Source: Duganella fentianensis (GTDB lineage: Bacteria; Pseudomonadota; Gammaproteobacteria; Burkholderiales; Burkholderiaceae_D). From it: 64,000 nucleotides of DNA. The DNA lies in contig NZ_WWCL01000004.1 of the NCBI RefSeq assembly GCF_009857835.1, positions 186,001 through 250,000 of the forward strand, given 5' to 3'. The translations under genes were made by a program, and so were the position numbers. Shown here one piece after another: positions 54,291 through 62,163 of the stretch. Each line of letters begins with the position of its first letter. The stretch's first letter is position 1. The notes under the pieces are model-generated. The model worked only from the letters and a program-made list of their open reading frames with translations, was not told the origin of the DNA and ran no database searches.

Positions 54291-54544
54291 TTTATGATTT
54301 CGCTTCCAATGCTGGAGCTGGGGTGAAACTCTCCACCGAATTTGTCCGGATCAAACAAAGCCAGCATCTGCTCTAGTGTCCCGACACTGCTAACAGGCGC
54401 TGCGGTGTTAGCTTGTAGGCTAGGAATCGTAACGGTGAGTGACTGCCCTGCAGTCAGCTGATGTATCAGGGCGAGCTCGCGGGGAAGGCATAGTGCGAGA
54501 TGTTTGCCGATCTGCCGTAACTCCAGCGTTACTTGGGTCTCCAT
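54287..54544 (-). CDS. MazE/AbrB-like antitoxin
   Basis: This 85-residue protein precedes the MazF-like toxin and overlaps it by 4 bases. The N terminus METQVTLELRQIGKHLALCL followed by LPRELALIHQLTAGQSLTV matches the swapped-hairpin AbrB/MazE fold that binds DNA. The C-terminal 40 residues, including the acidic FDPDKFGGEF, would wrap the toxin. A perfect AGGAGG lies 5 bases before the ATG. A longer frame upstream of 54544 is open on this strand but runs against the DMT transporter gene and is not coding. Confidence 0.85.
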   Translation of the reverse strand: METQVTLELRQIGKHLALCLPRELALIHQLTAGQSLTVTIPSLQANTAAPVSSVGTLEQMLALFDPDKFGGEFHPSSSIGSEIIK

Positions 54545-54685
54545 CGTTGCCTCCTGCGTATGGCTGAGCAGCTTGCTATAATCATCAGTCTTGAATCGAA
54601 GTTCTTTTATACCCGATTCCGGCTCCCGACGTCGCCACGCTTGACGTCTTCTTCGTTCAAACGAACACCCTGCAAGGAGCTTGCT

Positions 54686-55573
54686 CTGTCTTCTGCTACC
54701 CGTTCCGATAATCTGCGCAGCATCTACGCCATGCTGGTGTCGGTGGCCATGTTCTCGATGATGGACACGGCCATGAAAGTGCTGTCGGCCCACTATCCGG
54801 CCACACAGGTGACGGCCATGCGCGCACTCAGTTCGCTGCCGCTGCTGTGCGGCTATATGCTGGCGCGCGGCGCGTTTCGCGGTATTACCCGGATACGCTG
54901 GCCGGTCCACGTGCTGCGCAGCGTGCTGGGGGTGATCATGCTGACCTCGTTCGCCTACGGTCTGAAGGAACTCTCGCTGGCGCAGGCTTACACCCTGTTC
55001 TTCATCGCGCCTACCCTGATTACTGCCTTGTCGGTGTGGGTGCTGAAAGAGCGCGTGGGACTGGGCCAGTGGGTGGCCATCGTGGTGGGCCTGCTGGGCG
55101 TGCTGGTGGTGCTGCGCCCCGAAGGCAGCGGCTTTATTTCGCTGGGCGGGCTGGCCGTGCTGGGCGCAGCCACCTGCTATGCGCTGTCGGCCATCGTCAG
55201 CCGCGTGCTGGCGCGCACCGACAGCAATGAAGCCATGATGTTCTGGTATCTGCTGATGATGGCGGCCGGCGGGCTGGCCATGTCGCTGTCGCACTGGGTG
55301 GCGCTGCGCGCCGAAGACGGCTGGGTGCTGCTGGCACTGGCGCTGAGCGGCTTCTTCGGCCAGCTGGCGATTACCCGTGCATTCAGTTCGGGGCAGGCCT
55401 CGGTGGTGGCGCCGTTCGAGTATTCAGCGCTGGCCTGGGGGGTGGCGATAGACTGGCTGCTGTGGCAGGTGCTGCCGGACGGCTATACGCTGCTGGGCGC
55501 CACCATCATCATTGCCAGCGGCATCTATCTGGTGCGGCGCGAAAGCGTGCACGCGGAAGCCGAACATCCGTAA
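54686..55573 (+). CDS. DMT superfamily permease (EamA domains), probable CTG start
   Basis: This protein of about 295 residues has ten membrane helices in two EamA repeats, typical of drug/metabolite exporters. The N terminus reads DNLRSIYAMLVSVAMFSMMD and later APTLITALSVWVLKERVGLG, the EamA repeat end. The first in-frame ATG (54731) would cut into the first helix and lacks a ribosome binding site. AAGGAG (54674-54679) lies 6 bases before an in-frame CTG at 54686, which gives a normal N-terminal tail, so CTG is the likely start. The second repeat ends near residue 285 (TIIIASGIYLVRRES). The transported compound is unknown. The gene lies between the toxin-antitoxin pair and lpxC. Confidence 0.82.
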   Translation: MSSATRSDNLRSIYAMLVSVAMFSMMDTAMKVLSAHYPATQVTAMRALSSLPLLCGYMLARGAFRGITRIRWPVHVLRSVLGVIMLTSFAYGLKELSLAQAYTLFFIAPTLITALSVWVLKERVGLGQWVAIVVGLLGVLVVLRPEGSGFISLGGLAVLGAATCYALSAIVSRVLARTDSNEAMMFWYLLMMAAGGLAMSLSHWVALRAEDGWVLLALALSGFFGQLAITRAFSSGQASVVAPFEYSALAWGVAIDWLLWQVLPDGYTLLGATIIIASGIYLVRRESVHAEAEHP

Positions 55574-55660
55574 GCAGCCCGGCCGAGAGCTGCGCTACAG
55601 TGGGCGTAGCGACCTTGACCATTGGAAACACCGTTGACAGCGGGGATCAGCCAACTTCGC

Positions 55661-55666
55661 TATAAT
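55661..55666 (+). promoter_or_regulatory. -10 box directly before lpxC, possible leaderless start
   Basis: A perfect TATAAT ends 6 bases before the lpxC ATG, so RNA would begin at or next to the A of the start codon. TTGACA at 55634-55639 is 21 bases upstream, longer than the usual spacer. No ribosome binding site precedes the ATG. Confidence 0.55.
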
Positions 55667-55672
55667 TTACGG

Positions 55673-56608
55673 ATGTTAAAACAACGCACTATCAAAGAAA
55701 TGGTCCGCACTACCGGTGTGGGCCTGCATTCCGGCACCAAGGTCGAACTGACCCTGCGGCCGGCCGCGCCGGATACCGGCATCGTGTTCCGCCGTGTCGA
55801 TCTGACGCCGGTAGTGGAATTCCCTGCCAGTGCCATGGCCGTGGGCGATACCCGCATGGCATCCGTGCTGATCAAGGATGGTGCGCGCGTTTCGACCGTG
55901 GAACACCTGATGTCGGCCTGCGCCGGCATGGGCCTCGACAACCTCTACATCGACGTGAGCGCGGAAGAAATTCCCATCATGGACGGTTCGGCATCGTCGT
56001 TCGTGTATTTATTGCAACAGGCAGGCGTGCAGGAGCAGGAAGCGGCCAAAAAGTTCATCCGTGTGCTGAAGCCGGTAGAAATCCGCGAAGGCATGGGCGA
56101 CAGGGAAAAATGGGCCCGTCTGACGCCGTACAACGGCTTCAAGCTGGACTTTTTCATCGAATTCAACCATCCGGCCGTGGATGGCACCCAGCAGCGCGCG
56201 GAAGTGGATTTCGGCGATGTGTCCTACGTACACGATGTGGCGCGCGCGCGCACGTTCGGCTTCATGCAGGACGTGGAAATGCTGCGCGGCATAGGTCTGG
56301 CCCGCGGCGGTTCGCTGGAAAACGCTATCGTGATGGACGAATACCGCATCCTCAATGCGGATGGCCTGCGCTATGACGATGAATTCGTGCGCCACAAAAT
56401 CCTCGACGCCATCGGCGACCTGTATCTGGTGGGTCACCCGCTGCTGGCCAGCTATGAAGCCCATAAATCGGGCCATGCGCTCAACAACCAGCTGCTGCTG
56501 GAGCTGCTCAAGCATCCTGACGCCTACGAGATCGTTTCGTTCGGTTCGGAACAGGCCGCACCACCGTCGTATCTGCGCCAGATGGCGCGCGAGTGGGCGC
56601 TTACCTGA
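55673..56608 (+). CDS. lpxC: UDP-3-O-acyl-N-acetylglucosamine deacetylase
   Basis: This 311-residue zinc enzyme carries out the committed step of lipid A synthesis. The start [20 protein letters not shown] is typical. Zinc ligands are the His in [12 protein letters not shown] and the [10 protein letters not shown] pair (His and Asp); the catalytic Glu lies in [13 protein letters not shown] and the catalytic His in [11 protein letters not shown]. An upstream TTG-initiated extension to 55622 is not conserved in the family. It is convergent with dciA and has no ribosome binding site, which fits the leaderless reading above. Confidence 0.96.
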   Translation: MLKQRTIKEMVRTTGVGLHSGTKVELTLRPAAPDTGIVFRRVDLTPVVEFPASAMAVGDTRMASVLIKDGARVSTVEHLMSACAGMGLDNLYIDVSAEEIPIMDGSASSFVYLLQQAGVQEQEAAKKFIRVLKPVEIREGMGDREKWARLTPYNGFKLDFFIEFNHPAVDGTQQRAEVDFGDVSYVHDVARARTFGFMQDVEMLRGIGLARGGSLENAIVMDEYRILNADGLRYDDEFVRHKILDAIGDLYLVGHPLLASYEAHKSGHALNNQLLLELLKHPDAYEIVSFGSEQAAPPSYLRQMAREWALT

Positions 56609-56670
56609 TCGCCAGCGGGCAGGGCGCTTAGGCAGTGCCTGCGCCTGCGCCAGATCAGGTCAGGCTGGTT

Positions 56671-57150
56671 TCAAGGGGCGCGCCGGCGCGCCACCATGGC
56701 TTTCAGCGCTGCGATCAGCGGCGCATTCTGGCTGCTCGGTTCCAGCGTGTCGCCCAGCTGGTCGAACGCTTGCACCGCCGCTTCCGACAGCGACAGCGCG
56801 CGCATAGGCTCCTTGATTTCGGCCGCTTTCACCATCTGCACGCGTAATTTGACCTGATCGACCTGCCAGCCGCGCCGTGCCAGCGTGTCCTGCAGCTTGG
56901 GGATCTGCTGCTTGAGCTTGGCCGCGAGCGCCGCATTGGGCAGGGCCAGCGTCAGCACATTCTGCTCGTAGGCGAGGATTTCGCAGTACTTGAACATGGC
57001 CGGCAAAGCCGCGGCGCAGTCTTTCTGCAGCGATGCCATGCGTTCGATGGCCGGTAGCAGGCTGGCCATGCGGTCGTCGCGGCGTAGGAAATCCGTCGCC
57101 TCCACGGCGGTGCGGCGTTTGATGGTCAGGTTGGAAGAGTTGAAGCGCAT
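56671..57150 (-). CDS. dciA: DciA-like (DUF721) protein, putative replicative helicase loader
   Basis: This protein of about 159 residues belongs to the DUF721/DciA family, which loads DnaB helicase in bacteria lacking DnaC. The conserved part, about residues 25-105, includes LLPAIERMASLQKD, MFKYCEILAYEQNVLTLALPNAALAAKLKQ in parts, and LQDTLARRGWQVDQVKLRVQ. The chosen ATG (57150) and one at 57162 both lack a good ribosome binding site, so the start may be off by four residues. The position between lpxC and secA, divergent from secA, matches other betaproteobacteria. Confidence 0.8.
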   Translation of the reverse strand: MRFNSSNLTIKRRTAVEATDFLRRDDRMASLLPAIERMASLQKDCAAALPAMFKYCEILAYEQNVLTLALPNAALAAKLKQQIPKLQDTLARRGWQVDQVKLRVQMVKAAEIKEPMRALSLSEAAVQAFDQLGDTLEPSSQNAPLIAALKAMVARRRAP

Positions 57151-57382
57151 GGGCCGCAACATATCACAGCGGCAAAAAAACGTCACGGCAAAGGAATTCG
57201 GCCCGAAATCGGCCGGTTTTATGACTTTGTTCATGCTTGAGCTATTGTTAATCAGGCCAATAACCCAATGTAGGCGCGGTCGCATGATAAAATCATGGTC
57301 TTTTGCCATAGTCGAATAGCGAGCGCTAGGGCACGCACTCCCTTCCGGGCTTTTTTAACGGCGTTTTTTCAAGAATTCAAGC

Positions 57383-60169
57383 ATGTCATTACTGACCCAG
57401 ATTTTCGGTAGCCGCAACCAGCGGCTGCTCAAGCAATACCAAAAAACGGTACGCGAGATCAATGCGCTCGAGCCGGCCATGGAAAAACTGTCCGACGCCG
57501 AGCTGCAAGCGAAAACCCCGGCTTTCAAGGAACGTATCGCCCAGGGCGCCAGCCTCGATGCCCTGCTGCCAGAGGCATTTGCCGTCTGCCGCGAAGCCAG
57601 CAAGCGCGTGTTCAAGATGCGCCACTTCGATGTGCAGCTGATCGGCGGGATGGTCTTGCATTATGGCAAGATTGCCGAAATGGGCACGGGCGAAGGTAAA
57701 ACCCTGACCGCGACCCTGCCAGCCTATCTGAATGCGCTGTCCGGCAAGGGCGTGCACATCGTGACCGTCAATGACTATCTGGCCCAGCGTGACGCCGACA
57801 CCATGGCCAAGCTGTATGGCTGGCTGGGTCTGACGACGGGTATCAACCTGTCGCAGATGGAGCACAGCGCCAAGCAGGCTGCTTACGCTTCCGACATCAC
57901 CTACGGTACCAACAACGAATTCGGCTTCGACTACCTGCGCGACAACATGGTGTTCGAAGCGCGCGACCGCGTCCAGCGCGCGCTGAACTTCGGCATCGTC
58001 GATGAAGTGGACTCGATCCTGATCGACGAAGCCCGTACCCCGCTGATCATTTCCGGTCAGGCCGAGAACCATACCGACCTGTACTACAAGATCAATGAAG
58101 TGCCACGTCTGCTGACCCTGCAGATCGGCGAAGAAACCCCGGACGGCAAGGGCAAGGTAGAAGTCCCGGGCGATTACACCAAGGATGAAAAAGCCCATCA
58201 GGTGCTGCTGACCGAAGCCGGTCACGAAAAAGCCGAAGCCATCCTGACCCGTATGGGCCTGCTGCCGGAAGGCGCGTCGCTGTACGATTCGGCCAATATC
58301 TCGCTGGTGCACCACCTGTACGCGGCGCTGCGCGCCCATGCGCTGTACTTCAAGGATCAGCACTATGTGGTGCAGAACAATGAAGTGGTGATCGTCGATG
58401 AATTCACCGGCCGTCTGATGACGGGCCGCCGCTGGTCCGACGGTCTGCATCAGGCCGTGGAAGCCAAGGAAGGCGTGAAGATCCAGAACGAGAACCAGAC
58501 GCTGGCCTCGATCACCTTCCAGAACTATTTCCGTATGTACGCCAAGCTGGCCGGCATGACCGGTACCGCCGATACGGAAGCTTACGAATTCCAGGAAATC
58601 TACGGTCTGGAAACCGTGGTGATTCCGCCTAACCGTCCATCGCAGCGTAAAGACCGTCACGATCAGGTGTACAAGACTTCGGCCGAGAAGTACAACGCCA
58701 TGATGCTGGAAATCCGCGAATGCTACGACCGCGGCCAGCCGGTGCTGGTGGGTACCACCTCGATCGAAAACTCGGAGCTGCTGTCCGGCATCCTGACCAA
58801 GGGCGGCCTGCCGCATAACGTGCTGAATGCTAAGCAGCACGCCCGCGAAGCGGAAATCATAGCCCAGGCCGGTAGCCCGAAAGCCATTACCATCGCCACC
58901 AATATGGCCGGCCGTGGTACTGACATCGTACTCGGTGGTAACGTCGAGAAGCAGATCCAGTTCATCGAAGCCAATCCGGCTCTGAGCGATGCCGACAAGG
59001 CAGCCCAGGCTAAAGCACTGCGCGATGGCTGGCAGGCGCTGCACGAGCAAGTGGTGGCCGCGGGCGGCCTGCACATCGTCGGTACCGAACGCCATGAATC
59101 GCGCCGCGTCGACAACCAGCTGCGTGGCCGTGCTGCCCGTCAGGGTGACCCCGGCATGTCGCGCTTCTTCCTGTCGCTGGACGACCAGCTGCTGCGCATC
59201 TTCGCGGGCGACCGCGTGCGCGCTATCATGGACCGTCTGAAGATGCCGGAAGGCGAACCGATCGAAGCAGGCATCGTGTCGCGCTCGATCGAATCGGCCC
59301 AGCGCAAGGTGGAAGCGCGCAACTTCGATATCCGTAAGCAGCTGCTGGAATACGACGACGTGGCCAACGACCAGCGTAAAGTCATCTACCAGCAACGTAA
59401 CGAGCTGCTGGAAGCGGCCGATATTTCCGAGCTGATCGATTCGCTGCGCCATGGCGCCTTCACGGATCTGGTGCGCGAATATGTGCCAGAAGAATCGGTG
59501 GAAGAACAGTGGAATCTGGCCGGTCTGGAAAAAGCCCTGGCCGCCGAATGGCAGATCGAACTGCCGCTGCGCGGCCTGCTGGAAACCGAAACCAATCTGA
59601 ACGACGAAGACATACTGGAACGCGTGCTGGCCGCAGCCGATGCGCTGTACCAGTCGAAAGTGGATATCGTCGGCAAGGAATCGTTCGCCGGTTTCGAGCG
59701 CAACGTCATGCTGCAAAGCGTGGACAGCCACTGGCGCGAACACCTGGCCGCACTCGACCATCTGCGTCAGGGTATTCACCTGCGCGGCTATGCGCAGAAG
59801 AATCCCAAGCAGGAATACAAGCGCGAAGCCTTCGAACTGTTCGGCCAGATGCTGGACATGATCAAGCAGGAAGTGGTCAAGCTGATCATGACGGTACGCA
59901 TCCAGTCGCGCGAAGAGATCGATGCGGCCGAAGCCGCTATGCAGCAGTCGCACGTGGAAAACGTCAGCTACCAGCACGCCGATTTCAACCCGAACGCGGC
60001 ACCGGAAGAACTGCTGGCACCCGCACCGGCCATCGCCGGTCTGCCGGCGGAACTGGCTGGCCTGACGGGCGAACAGCTGATGGAACTGGGCCTGAAAGTC
60101 GGCCGTAACGATCCATGCCCTTGCGGCAGCGGCAAGAAATACAAGGCTTGCCACGGCAAGCTGGCCTAA
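57383..60169 (+). CDS. secA: Preprotein translocase ATPase SecA
   Basis: This 928-residue motor drives proteins through SecYEG. The start [20 protein letters not shown] is typical. Walker A is [12 protein letters not shown], the DEAD-like motif is [17 protein letters not shown], and later motifs are [26 protein letters not shown] and [12 protein letters not shown]. The C terminus has the zinc-binding [15 protein letters not shown] that contacts SecB and lipids. It is divergent from dciA and ends at a strong terminator. Confidence 0.98.
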   Translation: MSLLTQIFGSRNQRLLKQYQKTVREINALEPAMEKLSDAELQAKTPAFKERIAQGASLDALLPEAFAVCREASKRVFKMRHFDVQLIGGMVLHYGKIAEMGTGEGKTLTATLPAYLNALSGKGVHIVTVNDYLAQRDADTMAKLYGWLGLTTGINLSQMEHSAKQAAYASDITYGTNNEFGFDYLRDNMVFEARDRVQRALNFGIVDEVDSILIDEARTPLIISGQAENHTDLYYKINEVPRLLTLQIGEETPDGKGKVEVPGDYTKDEKAHQVLLTEAGHEKAEAILTRMGLLPEGASLYDSANISLVHHLYAALRAHALYFKDQHYVVQNNEVVIVDEFTGRLMTGRRWSDGLHQAVEAKEGVKIQNENQTLASITFQNYFRMYAKLAGMTGTADTEAYEFQEIYGLETVVIPPNRPSQRKDRHDQVYKTSAEKYNAMMLEIRECYDRGQPVLVGTTSIENSELLSGILTKGGLPHNVLNAKQHAREAEIIAQAGSPKAITIATNMAGRGTDIVLGGNVEKQIQFIEANPALSDADKAAQAKALRDGWQALHEQVVAAGGLHIVGTERHESRRVDNQLRGRAARQGDPGMSRFFLSLDDQLLRIFAGDRVRAIMDRLKMPEGEPIEAGIVSRSIESAQRKVEARNFDIRKQLLEYDDVANDQRKVIYQQRNELLEAADISELIDSLRHGAFTDLVREYVPEESVEEQWNLAGLEKALAAEWQIELPLRGLLETETNLNDEDILERVLAAADALYQSKVDIVGKESFAGFERNVMLQSVDSHWREHLAALDHLRQGIHLRGYAQKNPKQEYKREAFELFGQMLDMIKQEVVKLIMTVRIQSREEIDAAEAAMQQSHVENVSYQHADFNPNAAPEELLAPAPAIAGLPAELAGLTGEQLMELGLKVGRNDPCPCGSGKKYKACHGKLA

Positions 60170-60217
60170 GTGCCAGGTGCTGGCGCGCTGCGCCAGCCCG
60201 GGCCTGAAGCTCCCCCG

Positions 60218-60251
60218 ACCCGGTACTGTCTGTCAGTACCGGGTTTTTTTT
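60218..60251 (+). terminator. Intrinsic terminator after secA
   Basis: ACCCGGTACTG (60218-60228) pairs perfectly with CAGTACCGGGT (60234-60244), followed by a run of T to 60251. Confidence 0.92.
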
Positions 60252-60322
60252 CGTCTTGCGGGCAGGCCGGCGCGGCAGGGCAGTGATTTGCCTTGGAGAA
60301 TGAATTAAACTAGTCACACCCT

Positions 60323-62161
60323 ATGCCCTCGTCTGCTCCCATGTCCAGCCTGCCGTCCCTCGCCACGCGCGTCAGCGCCAATTCCATCGTAACGATTACC
60401 TGTGTGCTGGCGCTGCTGTACTTCGGCCGCGATGTGCTGCAGCCGGTCGCGCTGGCCGTGATCCTCAGCCTGCTGCTGGCACCCATGCTGCAGGTGCTGG
60501 GCCGCTTTGGCCTGCGCCGGCTGCCGGCCATGCTGGTGACGCTGGTGCTGGCCGGTGTGTGCGTGGTGGGCACGGCCATGGTGCTGGCCACCCAGCTGCT
60601 GCGCGTGTCGGAAGATTTGCCGCAGTATCGCGCCGCCATCCAGACCAAGATCGAGCAGGTGCGCACGGCCGTCGAGCGCCCGTTCATCCACATGCAGGAC
60701 AGCTTCGGCCATATCAGCCCGCTGGCGCCCGAGGCGCAGGAGGCAGCACCGGCGGCAGCGCAGAATCTGGCGACGGGGCCGCGCACCGATCTGCTCAGCG
60801 ACCTGACCAGTAAGGTCTGGGGGCCGCTGGGCGAAACGGGGCTGGTGCTGGTGCTGCTGATTTTCGTCGTGCTCGAGCACGAGTCGCTGCAGGACCGTTT
60901 GATCCGGCTGGCCGGCCAGCGCGAGATCGGCCGCACGGCCCGCGCACTGGCCGATGCGGCGCAAGGCGTGGCGCGCTTCTTCTTTTCCCAGTTCGTGGTG
61001 AATGCCGCTTTCGGCATCGCCATCGGCCTGTCGCTGTGGGCCATGGGCCTGCCCCATGCCGTGCTGTGGGGCACGCTGAGTGCCGTACTGCGCTTCGTGC
61101 CTTATCTGGGCGCGCTGGTGGCCGGTGCCCTGATTGCCGGTTTTGCCGCAGCCGTCGATCCGGGCTGGCAGCTGGCGCTGTCCTGTCTGGTACTGTTCGG
61201 CGTGCTGGAACTGACGGTGGCCAATGTGGTGGAGCCGAATGTGTATGGCCATAGCACAGGCTTGTCGCCGCTGGCCGTGATGGTGTCGGCGCTGTTCTGG
61301 GGCACGCTGTGGGGGCCGGTGGGCTTGCTGATGTCGACCCCGCTGACGGTGTGTCTGGTGGTGGCGGGGCGCCACGTGGCCGCGCTCGAGTGGCTGGCGA
61401 TCTTACTGGGACAGGCGCCCGATGTGACGGGGGCGCAGCGCTTCTACCAGCGCGCCCTGAATGGCGACACGGGCGCTATCCTGCGCGATGCGCGGCCTTT
61501 CCTGCGCCGTAACAGTCTGGCGCGCTACTGCGATCAGGTGCTGCTGCCGGGATTGGCGCTGGCCGGTGCTGAAATCCGCGCCGAACTGATCGACGCGACC
61601 CAGCGTGAACACCTGCGCCACACCGTGGCCGAAGTGGCGGAAGCGCTGGCACCGAGCGGTGTGACGCGCGCCAAGCGCTGTCAGGTGTCGCTGCTCGATG
61701 CCAATGTGGGCGCGCATCTGCGCCACCTGCGCGAAGCGCGGCTGGGCCGCTGGCAGGGTTCGCTCGATGTGCCGCAGCGTTCCATCATCCTGTGCGTGAG
61801 CCAGGCTGCCGAGCGCGACGAACTGGTCAGCGAACTGCTGGCACGCGCGCTGCGCGAAGCCAGCCATGATGCCCGTTCCGTGGTGGTGCCTATCGCGCCC
61901 GAGGAGCAGGATCCCGATAAGGCCGATCTGGTGTCGACGCTGTTCATCCCTTATCCGACCCGCGAAACGCTGGAACCGTGGATGACCGTGGTGGACGAAC
62001 TGCGCGCCAATCTGCCGCAAGCACTGCTGGCCACTATCCGGCCCACGCTGGAAGAGGATGTGCCGGCGCTCGGCAGCGTCCAGCCCCATGTGGACATGGT
62101 GCTGCGCTCGTTCGAAGAAGCGCTGGCCTTTGTGGCGCCGCGCGCACCGGGCCGCAACTAG
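60323..62161 (+). CDS. AI-2E/PerM family permease with large C-terminal domain
   Basis: This 612-residue protein has the AI-2E (PerM/YdiK) transporter fold in about residues 20-355. A first helix pair (LALLYFGRDVLQPVALAVILSLLLAPML region), a long loop with an Ala-rich insert, and a block of helices ending TPLTVCLVVAGRHVAALEWL follow. NVVEPNVYGHSTGLSP, near residue 295, is the family hallmark. The C-terminal part of about 240 residues is soluble and without clear homology to me; most family members lack it. Despite the family name, AI-2 export is not established for most members, and sodium/proton antiport has been reported for some. Its stop is 2 bases from that of the convergent kinase gene. 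Confidence 0.82.
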   Translation: MPSSAPMSSLPSLATRVSANSIVTITCVLALLYFGRDVLQPVALAVILSLLLAPMLQVLGRFGLRRLPAMLVTLVLAGVCVVGTAMVLATQLLRVSEDLPQYRAAIQTKIEQVRTAVERPFIHMQDSFGHISPLAPEAQEAAPAAAQNLATGPRTDLLSDLTSKVWGPLGETGLVLVLLIFVVLEHESLQDRLIRLAGQREIGRTARALADAAQGVARFFFSQFVVNAAFGIAIGLSLWAMGLPHAVLWGTLSAVLRFVPYLGALVAGALIAGFAAAVDPGWQLALSCLVLFGVLELTVANVVEPNVYGHSTGLSPLAVMVSALFWGTLWGPVGLLMSTPLTVCLVVAGRHVAALEWLAILLGQAPDVTGAQRFYQRALNGDTGAILRDARPFLRRNSLARYCDQVLLPGLALAGAEIRAELIDATQREHLRHTVAEVAEALAPSGVTRAKRCQVSLLDANVGAHLRHLREARLGRWQGSLDVPQRSIILCVSQAAERDELVSELLARALREASHDARSVVVPIAPEEQDPDKADLVSTLFIPYPTRETLEPWMTVVDELRANLPQALLATIRPTLEEDVPALGSVQPHVDMVLRSFEEALAFVAPRAPGRN

Positions 62162-62163
62162 CT

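Noticed and set aside
57389-60154. A 921-residue frame antisense to secA, and similar long frames antisense to ggt, ftsI, garD and the GH28 genes
   Set aside because: All mirror well-identified genes; low-complexity His/Gln/Arg-rich translations and no recognised domain.
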